A stretch of DNA of 64,000 bases from Artemisia argyi (Eukaryota; Streptophyta; Magnoliopsida; Asterales; Asteraceae): assembly GCA_030686995.1 (NCBI GenBank), contig CM060694.1, forward strand, positions 89,952,762 to 90,016,761, read 5' to 3'. The notes under the pieces were generated by a model. That model made no database searches. It was not told the DNA's origin and saw nothing but the letters and a program-made list of their open reading frames with translations. Below are positions 23,396-32,015 of the stretch, in pieces (positions within the stretch are counted from its first letter, which is position 1; each line of letters starts with the position of its first letter). The translations under genes were made by a program, and so were the position numbers.

Positions 23396-24466
23396 ATGTC
23401 AAATTCAAAGCTTTCGAATATCGATTTTGCTGTTCTTGACATATCTGGAAAAAATTATCTCCCTTGGACTCTTGATGCTGAGATCCATTTAACTGCAAAA
23501 GAATTGGGAGAAACGATCAAAACTGGAAATACGGCCTCTGCACAAGCACGTGCCAAAGCCATGATATTCCTGCGTCATCATCTTCATGAGGACCTAAAAA
23601 AGGAATATCTAACGGTGAAAGACCCGTTAATATTATGGCAAAGTTTAAAGGAAAGGTTTGATCATCAAAAACAAGTAATCCTTCCTAAAGCTCGCTATGA
23701 CTGGATGCACCTCAGGTTGCAAGATTTTAAAAGTGTCAGCGAGTACAATTCCGCAATGTTTAGCATCACATCTAAACTAACATTGTGCGGAGAAAAGATT
23801 ACTGATGAAGACATGCTAGAGAAAACTTTCTCTACTTTTCATGCTTCAAATATGCTCTTACAGCAACAATATAGAGAACGTGGCTTCAAAAAATACCATG
23901 AACTAATATCTGTCCTTCTTGTTGCTGAACAAAATAATGAGCTTTTGATGAAAAATCATCAAGCACGCCCCACTGGTTCTACTGCATTGCCTGAAGTGCA
24001 TGCAACATCAAATGTGAGGGGTCGGGGTCGTGAACATGGTAATAACCGTGGAAATGAACGAGGTCGTGGTCGTGGACGTGGACGTGGTCGAAATATTGTT
24101 TGGCATCGTGATGGTTATAATCCTAAGCCATACGATTTCAAGAAAAAAGATGATAAAGGCAAAAAGATGCAAAAGCCAGCTCCTAAACATTCTGGAAATG
24201 CTTGCCACAGATGTGGCATGAACACTCATTGGGCAAAACAGTGTCGCACCTCCAGACACTTTGTTGACCTTTATCAAGCATCACTCAAAAAGAAAGGAAA
24301 GGACATTGAAACAAACTTCATTGATAATTTCAATGATGAAACAAACTTTTTTAATAGTTTCAATGATAATGAGCCAAATCCCAATGTGCGCTTCGACTCC
24401 TCAGATTTCTTTGATGATGTCGAAGACGTTGTTGCTTCTTTCTCCAACGATGGAAATAATAACTAG
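23396..24466 (+). CDS. Copia Gag protein
   Basis: 356 residues, starting MSNSKLSN after an A-rich leader. The N-terminal part (YLPWTLDAEIHLTAKELGE) and the middle (WQSLKERFDHQKQV and YNSAMFSITSKL) are the retrotransposon UBN2/capsid region. An Arg/Gly-rich segment (RGRGREHGNNRGNERGRGRG) near residues 205-230 is likely to bind nucleic acid. It is followed by one zinc knuckle, CHRCGMNTHWAKQC (C-x2-C-x4-H-x4-C), and an acidic tail rich in Asp, Asn and Phe. It forms the particle shell and packages RNA. Its stop is separate from Pol, which is unusual for a copia element. Confidence 0.95.
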   Translation: MSNSKLSNIDFAVLDISGKNYLPWTLDAEIHLTAKELGETIKTGNTASAQARAKAMIFLRHHLHEDLKKEYLTVKDPLILWQSLKERFDHQKQVILPKARYDWMHLRLQDFKSVSEYNSAMFSITSKLTLCGEKITDEDMLEKTFSTFHASNMLLQQQYRERGFKKYHELISVLLVAEQNNELLMKNHQARPTGSTALPEVHATSNVRGRGREHGNNRGNERGRGRGRGRGRNIVWHRDGYNPKPYDFKKKDDKGKKMQKPAPKHSGNACHRCGMNTHWAKQCRTSRHFVDLYQASLKKKGKDIETNFIDNFNDETNFFNSFNDNEPNPNVRFDSSDFFDDVEDVVASFSNDGNNN

Positions 24467-24613
24467 TTATCTAATTGCATTTTTATTTTTCCGCAATAAG
24501 TTTTTAAGTTTAAATTTTGTGTTGAATAAGCTAGGTTTGTTCTAGCATTGTTACTCATGTATTGACTTTTAATTAATGAAGTATTTTTTTTCCCCTTAAA
24601 GTTTTCTTTTACT

Positions 24614-27600
24614 TTGAAATGCTTATTTATTTATTTTATTTTTATGTTCAAGGATATGAAAAGCATTTTGGAAAACGGTGAAGACGAGTGTCTAGTAGAT
24701 AGTGGAACAACAAATACCATTTTGAAAAACAGAAAATATTTTTATGAGTTTCATATAGCAAATGCAAATGTCAACACAATTTGTGGTACTAGCAACTTGA
24801 TTGAAGGCTCTGGCAAAGCCTGCATTGTGTTACCTAAAGGTACACACTTAATAATAAATGATGCGTTATATTCTAGTAGATCAAGGAGAAATCTACTAAG
24901 TTTTAAGGATATAAGACGCAATGGTTATCATCTTGAAACCATGAATGAAAATAATGTTGAGTATCTCCAAATTACATCCATTGAAAATGGAAAAAAGACC
25001 ATAATGGAAAGAATGAAAGGTCTATCTTCTGGATTGTATTTTACATACATCAATCAGACAGAAATAAATATGGTTTCTACCCGAAAGGGTATAGACCCCA
25101 AAATATTTACCCTTTGGCATGATCGATTGGGTCATCCGGGTGATATTATGATGAGGAGAATAATTGAGAGCTCAAATGGGCATCCACTAAAGGATCTTAA
25201 GATCCTATTATCAAAAGAATTATCATGTGGAGCATGCTCTCTTGGAAAAATGATAACTAGGCCCTCAATCAATAAACTTGAAAAAGAATCTCCTTCATTT
25301 CTAGAAAGAATTCAAGGAGACATTTGTGGGCCAATTACTCCTCCGTGTGGACCATTCCGATACTTTATGGTATTAATTGATGCATCATCCCGATGGTCCC
25401 ATGTCTGTCTGTTAGCATCAAGAAATGTTGCTTTTGCAAGGCTGTTAGCCCAAATAATTCAATTAAGAGCACATTTCCCAGATTATCAAATCAAAAAGAT
25501 TAGACTTGATAATGCAGGAGAATTTACATCTCAATCATTTAATGATTTTTGTATGTCAATCGGGATTGAGGTTGAGCATCCTGTAGCACATGTGCATACA
25601 CAAAATGGTCTAGCTGAATCTTTAATAAAAAGATTACAACTTATTGCTAGACCACTACTTATGAAATCAAAATTGCCATCCTCTGCATGGGGACATGCTA
25701 TCTTACATGCTGCTGCTCTTATTAGATTAAGACCAAGCGCATCTCATAAGTATTCTCCTCTCCAACTGGTTTCTGGAAGAGAACCAAGTTTGTCTCATCT
25801 AAAAGTTTTTGGTTGTGGTGTCTATGTCCCAATAGCACCACCACAACGAACAAAGATGGGACCTCAAAGAAGATTGGGAATTTATGTTGGTTTTAATTCT
25901 CCATCAATAATAAAATACTTGGAACCATTAACTGGAGATGTTTTTACAGCACGTTTTGCTGATTGCCAGTTTGATGAAACAATGTTCCCAATCTTAGGAG
26001 GAGAAAATAAAAAGTTGGACAAACAAGATGTAACTTGGAATGCATCACAAATAAATTTTCTTGACCCTCGGAGTGGTCAATGTGAATTAGAGGTTCAAAA
26101 GCTCATTCACTTGCAAAGAATAGCAAATGAATTGCCTGATGCATTTACAGATACAAAAAGAGTTACAAAATCATATGTTCCAGCTTTAAATGCACCTTCT
26201 CGAATTGATATTCCTGAAACTCTGAATGAGTCAAATGTACGCAGGAAGCGTGGAAGACCAATGGGGTCTAAGGATACAAATCCACGAAAAAAGAAAGAGC
26301 AGAATACAACTGGCAAAGTCCAAGAAGTTGTTATCAATAAAATCCCAGAAGAGATTAATAATAACACAGAAAATGTGGAAAAATCTCTTGAGAATGGTCA
26401 TGTACCTAATGAATATGAGATCTCAATAAATTTTGTACAAAATGGTACAACATGGAATCGTAATGAAACATGTGTTGATGAAATTTTTGCATATGCTATA
26501 GCAAGTGAAATAATAAATGATGAAGTTTCTGTGCCAAAATCTATTAGAGAATGTCGACAAAGAAAAGATTGGCCAAAATGGCAAGATGCCATACAAGCTG
26601 AACTAGATTCACTTGAAAAGCGCCAAGTATTTGGCCCTGTGACATTAACCCCAGATAATGTGACGCCGGTAGGCTATAAATGGGTATTTGCTATAAAAAG
26701 AAACGAGAAAAATGAAATTGTGAGATACAAAGCACGACTTGTAGCACAAGGTTTCTCACAAATACCCGGGGTGGATTATGAAGAAACATATTCACCTGTT
26801 GTGGATGCAACGACTCTCAGATTTTTAATTAGTCTTGCAAATGTTGAAAGGCTTCAAATGCGCCTTATGGATGTTGTCACAGCTTACTTGTACGGCTCAC
26901 TTGATAGTGACATTTATATGAAAATCCCCGAAGGATTGAAAATGCCGGAAGCTTGTAAATCTAAGCCCCGTGAAATGTTTTCAATTAAATTGAAAAGATC
27001 TTTATACGGTCTAAAACAATCAGGACGGATGTGGTATAATCGCCTAAGTGAATATCTTTCAAAAGAAGGATACAAAAGTAATCAAATAAGTCCGTGTGTT
27101 TTTATCAAAAGATCAAAGGGGGGTTTCACAATCATTGCAGTGTATGTTGATGATTTAAATATCATCGGAAATATTGATGAAATTGAACATACTGCAAATT
27201 TGTTAAAGAATGAATTTGAAATGAAAGATCTTGGTATAACCAAGTTTTGTCTGGGCTTACAAATTGAGCATTTGTCAAGTGGAATATTTGTCCATCAATC
27301 AAACTATACGGAAAAGATATTGAAAAGATTCAATATGGATAAAGCTCATCCACTAAGCTCACCAATGGTCGGTCGTTCACTTGACCGGGAACTTGATCCG
27401 TTCCGCCCAAAAGAACATGATGAGGACATTCTTGGTCCTGAAATACCATATCTAAGTGCGATAGGGGCTTTGATGTACCTTGCTAGTAATACACGTCCAG
27501 ATATTGCATTCTCAGTAAACTTACTAGCAAGATATAGTTCCGAACCAACACGCCGACATTGGAATGGAATTAAACACATATTTCGTTATCTTTGTGGTAC

Positions 27601-28144
27601 CCGTGATATGGGATTATTTTACCAAAAGAATTCGAAATCAAAGTTGATTGGATATGCGGATGCTGGTTACTTGTCAGATCCACATAAGGCACGATCCCAA
27701 ACAGGGTATGTTTTTACATATGGAGACACTGCAATTTCTTGGAGGTCGACAAAACAATCTTTAACTGCAACATCATCAAATCATGCTGAACTTATTGCAC
27801 TTTATGAAGCTGGTCGAGAGTGCGTTTGGTTAAGATCGATGATTCAAAACATCCAAGAAGAATGTGGGCTCGAGTCTATTCAAGGAAATCCAACCATGTT
27901 ATGTGAAGACAATGCGGCATGTATAGCTCAAATCAAGGAAGGGTATATAAAAGGAGACAAAACAAAACACATTTCTCCGAAATTTTTCTTTACATATGAT
28001 CTACAAAAGGATGGAGTTATTGACGTTCGTCAAGTTCGATCAAGTGACAATTTGGCAGATTTATTCACAAAGTCTTTGCCAACAAGATTTTTTGAGCTAC
28101 TGGTTCGGAAGATCGGGCTTCGACGCTTAAAAGATATGCATTAA
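24614..28144 (+). CDS. Copia Pol polyprotein (protease, integrase, RT, RNase H)
   Basis: 1176 residues from the first Met; Met at 24656 is an alternative start. Protease has DSGTTN at about residue 29. The GAG-pre-integrase block LWHDRLGHPGDIMMRRI is near 167. Integrase has its D, D, E at about 256 (LIDASSRW), 299 (RLDNAGEF) and 335 (NGLAESLIK). Reverse transcriptase contains YKARLVAQGF and the YVDD active site near 844. RNase H contains YADAGYLSD near 1013 and CEDNAACIAQ near 1098. The frame is uninterrupted. It is the same frame as Gag but separated from it by 147 bases with several stops, so Pol must be reached by splicing, re-initiation or another route. Confidence 0.96.
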   Translation: MKCLFIYFIFMFKDMKSILENGEDECLVDSGTTNTILKNRKYFYEFHIANANVNTICGTSNLIEGSGKACIVLPKGTHLIINDALYSSRSRRNLLSFKDIRRNGYHLETMNENNVEYLQITSIENGKKTIMERMKGLSSGLYFTYINQTEINMVSTRKGIDPKIFTLWHDRLGHPGDIMMRRIIESSNGHPLKDLKILLSKELSCGACSLGKMITRPSINKLEKESPSFLERIQGDICGPITPPCGPFRYFMVLIDASSRWSHVCLLASRNVAFARLLAQIIQLRAHFPDYQIKKIRLDNAGEFTSQSFNDFCMSIGIEVEHPVAHVHTQNGLAESLIKRLQLIARPLLMKSKLPSSAWGHAILHAAALIRLRPSASHKYSPLQLVSGREPSLSHLKVFGCGVYVPIAPPQRTKMGPQRRLGIYVGFNSPSIIKYLEPLTGDVFTARFADCQFDETMFPILGGENKKLDKQDVTWNASQINFLDPRSGQCELEVQKLIHLQRIANELPDAFTDTKRVTKSYVPALNAPSRIDIPETLNESNVRRKRGRPMGSKDTNPRKKKEQNTTGKVQEVVINKIPEEINNNTENVEKSLENGHVPNEYEISINFVQNGTTWNRNETCVDEIFAYAIASEIINDEVSVPKSIRECRQRKDWPKWQDAIQAELDSLEKRQVFGPVTLTPDNVTPVGYKWVFAIKRNEKNEIVRYKARLVAQGFSQIPGVDYEETYSPVVDATTLRFLISLANVERLQMRLMDVVTAYLYGSLDSDIYMKIPEGLKMPEACKSKPREMFSIKLKRSLYGLKQSGRMWYNRLSEYLSKEGYKSNQISPCVFIKRSKGGFTIIAVYVDDLNIIGNIDEIEHTANLLKNEFEMKDLGITKFCLGLQIEHLSSGIFVHQSNYTEKILKRFNMDKAHPLSSPMVGRSLDRELDPFRPKEHDEDILGPEIPYLSAIGALMYLASNTRPDIAFSVNLLARYSSEPTRRHWNGIKHIFRYLCGTRDMGLFYQKNSKSKLIGYADAGYLSDPHKARSQTGYVFTYGDTAISWRSTKQSLTATSSNHAELIALYEAGRECVWLRSMIQNIQEECGLESIQGNPTMLCEDNAACIAQIKEGYIKGDKTKHISPKFFFTYDLQKDGVIDVRQVRSSDNLADLFTKSLPTRFFELLVRKIGLRRLKDMH

Positions 28145-28267
28145 TTTGAGGAGGAGCATTATGCGTACTGCACTCTTTTCCTTCATCAAGTTTTTATCCC
28201 ATTGGGTTTTTTTCTTGATAAGGTTTTTAATGAGGCAGTTTATGGCGTGTAATGAACGATGAATATC

Positions 28268-28277
28268 CAAGGAGGAG
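28268..28277 (+). other. Polypurine tract of the copia element
   Basis: A purine-rich AAGGAGGAG run directly before the 3' LTR, the expected plus-strand primer. Confidence 0.8.
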
Positions 28278-28447
28278 TATTATAAATTATATATGGGCCT
28301 ATGAGTTATGTCTATTCATCCTATTCTTTAGGAACAAGTTAGGGTTTAGACTATTAGCCTTATATATACATCCTGCTTGTAACCTTATGGGATTCATTCA
28401 ATAAGAATTCTCTCTTCTCTTTACTCTTGTTCATTACTTTTACAATA
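28278..28447 (+). repeat. 3' LTR of the copia element
   Basis: 170 bases, identical to the 5' LTR by direct reading, followed by the GGTTG duplication. Confidence 0.93.
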
Positions 28448-28540
28448 GGTTGCTATTTTATGTGGTGCACTAATATTTTTATATGAATGCTATTGCTTAA
28501 AGACATATTACAACATAAAAATCTATTTTTTTATAAAGTT

Positions 28541-28754
28541 TTTTTTTTTTTTTTTTTTTTTGGTAATCATGGGTTTCCGACTCGACATTGCGAGCCGACT
28601 AATCCCACAGCGACTATCCTTTTGGATAGTCCGAAGTCGGTGCAGGTGAACCTCCGTGGCCACAAAGGGATTAATTTTCTCCTCATTGGATTCGAACCCT
28701 TGACCTCCTCTTTGGAAGGCTGGTATTCTTACCACTAGGTCACCCCTTGTGGTT
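28541..28754 (-). mobile_element. tRNA-derived SINE with a 17-bp target duplication
   Basis: Reading the minus strand, the head carries GACCTAGTGGTAAG (A-box-like) and GGTTCGAATCC (perfect B box, 28688-28698), then an unrelated body and an A-tail (T run at 28541-28562). TATTTTTTTATAAAGTT occurs on both sides (28524-28540 and 28755-28771), a perfect 17-base duplication. These are the marks of LINE-mobilised Pol III retroposition. Two small ORFs inside it are chance. Confidence 0.93.
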
Positions 28755-28865
28755 TATTTTTTTATAAAGTTATTGTCACAGTAAACATATAATATCAATA
28801 TATTGTTCACCAACAATTTTTAATTTCAGGTTACTCGCCGCCGCAACGCACGGCTACCCTGCTAG

Positions 28866-30756
28866 TGTTTACCAAGTATAAAACTTTTTACCCAAAATAA
28901 GATGATTTAAAATCATTTAAGGAACAATTTTTTTTTTTTTTTTTACATACTAAGAGATAGCAGGGTACCCGCGCGATGCGGCAGCGGGTACCCTGTGACT
29001 AAATTTTGTAGCGAGCAAATGTTTTTCATTTATATTTTTTTTTCTAACAATATATTGTTTACATATTTTAATTTCCGGTGAATTACGTATTTTAATTTAT
29101 TACAATTTTTTTACAATAAATGTACGAATGTCAATAATTTCATGTCGCATATTTCAACTCTTTAACCATTAACAATGATTTTTATTTATACAATTATAAT
29201 AATAAATGTTTTAGTAAGCAACGTTTTTTCGTTGTTCAAAAATGACTAAATGATTTATATAAAGTTAAGCTTTATAAATAAAGGTGTTCAAAAAATTTGT
29301 GAAACTAAAAAACCGAGCCAACCTGCTTAATCTGAAATCGCAAAAAACGAACATTAATGAACTGAAACCAAGTTGATAGGTTTTCATTTTCAATACCCTT
29401 TTCTTATCCAATATTTCCGAAATTAAAAGTCAAATGACAGCACAATGTGCTAACTTAATTTGATAAAAGCCCAAGTCCACTGATACACTAAACTTCACCC
29501 TGTATACCAAGTAATCCCTAATTATTCTCTTACCCTACTTTTCCTAAACGTAGCCATACTTTTATCAACAAAAAAGAGCGCAGCCATACCACACACTCCT
29601 ACCTAACTCAGATCTTGAGAAAAAATGAAATTCATTCCCTCGTTCTATTCTCGATAATCAATTCACAATAATTCCTTCGTATCCAAATAATAAACAACAA
29701 ACACCTTTGTTGCTTTTTGCAAATTAACAGAACCACAAACACCCTCTATTTTTCGAAGCAAATGAAGTGCACAGTTTCAAAATCTTGAAAGAGGTTTCGG
29801 GTAGGTTTCGTTTTATTCTTGTTCTTGTGTTTTTCGTTGAACCGAAAGAAAGAAGAATGAAACAACACGTTTTCTTTTTGTTCTATACTTCTAAAAGGAT
29901 CTATGATGTGTTCTATAAAACTTGTAAATCTTTTAAAGATTTGAAAACAAGCTAAGAATATGAGATCTTTGATGATTTTTTTGATTTAGTTCGAAACAGT
30001 GATGGGTGAAGGTCATTTGGGTTTGTAGTGGTTGCTAGATATAAATGGATGATGAGTTTAGGATAGATGTAGGTGGTGTTGGTATGGGATTTTTTTATAG
30101 TCAAATGGTGGTTCGAGTCATATTTGTGTTACATAATTTCCTTTTCGGTTTAAACCAAATAGTGAAATGATGGTCCGCATGTCTATACATGTTAGAAAAA
30201 TAGTGAAATGGTGTTTCATATTTCTATTGTTTTATATATTTACGGAACGCTCTCCTCCATTAGCTAGCAGTGGCAATCATTATCCAGTTGAGGACTCTTC
30301 TAAATTTAATACAATTACATATCTAGTTTAGGGGGTGTGATTGATCTCGTGATTATAAGTTTGTTATATATTAAGTTAATTTTCCGATACGTGAAATACA
30401 ATAGACTACTAACAAACTTGGAATTCAGATTTATGTTTTGAAAGCATAATTAGATTGTACATTGTGATTAAATGGTTGTATCTTTCGGTGAAGGGGTGAA
30501 TTAAATAATGTATTAATTGTATGTGTTGATTAGTGTTTTTTTAGTTGTATTTGTGATTTAAATAGTTGTAAGTTATGCTTTTTTACTTGTATTTACTTAA
30601 AAATTTATTTTATGAAATCTTAAAAATTTAATAAGAGAGAATTGTCAATATGCTTTATAAGTAGTATAGATTAATCTCTATACTACATCTTTATTTGATC
30701 TAATAGATGACATTAATCACAACAATTTAAAAAACTGACTTTCATCCTTTTTTTCA
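28866..30756. other. Intergenic DNA, no gene recognised
   Basis: AT-rich. GC-rich hairpin sequences occur at about 28832-28865 and 28967-29003 and may be ends of old transposons. A 62-codon frame at 29767-29955 shows no domain. Confidence 0.45.
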
Positions 30757-31785
30757 AATATTAATATCTTTCAAACCGTTAATCGTTAAGCGAAAAAAAT
30801 ATACCGTTACGACGAGCATTTAATTATCTTTTTATAGATAGGCACTTTGATATACTTTCGACAATTTTTTTTCGTGTTTTCCCTTTATTTTTTTTTACGC
30901 TTTTTTTCGTTACTGAAATATACATGAAAAAATCATATGTGATTCAACACTAACCAGAAAAATACCTTAAACCCATCCTATCTCCTAGTGAACTTCGCTT
31001 CAAAGTCACAAACGAAGGTTTTCGAACTCCTCGCCTTTCCTGTTACGAAAGAGCATAACAAAATGATAATAGATTATGCAAACCCAATATTTAATGTAAA
31101 ATTGAAACCCTCGAAAGAAATTAATTGTCAAATACAAAAGCTAAAATCCTAGAATCAAAATACAATCCAACCTTTATATATTGTTTATGGACAAAAAAAT
31201 ATATATCCAGAAAAATACCTATTTAATTATCCTATTATCCATCAATTGAATAATACATTATTAGAAGGTCTAAACTGGTGCAGCAAAGCACCATAGATTA
31301 ACTGAATCTGAATGAGTCAAAAAAAAAAAAAAAAAACTTTTTTTTCAATAATCCTCTTTTTTATCTAAAGCTTAACTGTGGCGATGTGCGCTAACTGTTG
31401 ATGGATAAGGAGTGTGTGGAAGATATTGATGGATCACAACGATAACGTTTACTGATTTACTTTTTTTTTTTTTTTTTTTTTTGACCGGAGAATAGGCACC
31501 GTGGATCATTTGAGACGGATTAAAAGAGCCCAACAATTGGGCCGTAAATATGACGAGAACGGGAGAGGTAAAACGGCGCCGTATACAACGGAAATTAATC
31601 ATGTGATCTTTTCATGCAAATTTCAATAATAAAAAAAAAATAAAAAGCATAAAAGAAACATTTTTTTTTTTTTTTTGAAAGTATATCAAAGTGTCTGTTT
31701 ATAGAAAAATAATTAAATTCTCGTCACGATGGCGTAATTATTTTTGCATAACGATTAATGGTTTAACAGATATTTAAATTATAAA
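30757..31785. mobile_element. Long-TIR Mutator-like element upstream of gene C
   Basis: The left arm (about 30757-30865, with ATACTTTCGACAATTTTTTT at its end) and right arm (about 31675-31785, with GAAAGTATATCAAAGTGTC) are inverted copies over roughly 110 bases. The same arms occur in the fold-back at 47937-48340. Interior about 800 bp, no transposase. Confidence 0.65.
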
Positions 31786-32015
31786 TATGAGAAATATTAG
31801 AATGCTTAGGTAAATGGTGGAGATAATATTTGGTATGCAAGAAAAGTTTTGGTAACAAGATAAGCGCACAAAAGAAGCCTAATTTAAAAGTCTTAGCAAA
31901 AATCCCCTGTTAATGTTCATAGCCAAACACCTCCAAAACCTCCGGCTGTACAAAACCTTTGGAGGCCGTAAATCAATTTAAAACCTTTCTTACCTCAGTG
32001 TTTCTACCGAGAAAA

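Larger units (their letters stand above)
21956..28447 (+). mobile_element. Complete, young Ty1/copia element
   Basis: Two 170-base LTRs (21956-22125 and 28278-28447) are identical by my reading and flanked by the same 5 bases, GGTTG (21951-21955 and 28448-28452). Gag (23396-24466) and Pol (24614-28144) are both open. The purine-rich tract AAGGAGGAG precedes the 3' LTR. Identical LTRs and open frames indicate a very recent insertion that may still be competent. Pol order is protease, integrase, RT, RNase H, which defines copia. Confidence 0.96.

Noticed and set aside
28688..28698. Possible tRNA gene because of a perfect B box
   Set aside because: No acceptor stem or anticodon arm can be formed; the whole unit is a SINE with target duplication. 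The same applies at 40040-40050.
28487..28738. Two overlapping 70-83 codon frames
   Set aside because: Both lie inside or across a SINE with clear boundaries.
28830..28865. Helitron 3' end (hairpin followed by CTAG before T)
   Set aside because: Hairpin and CTAG are present, but no matching 5' TC end or captured body could be tied to it, so the evidence is too thin.
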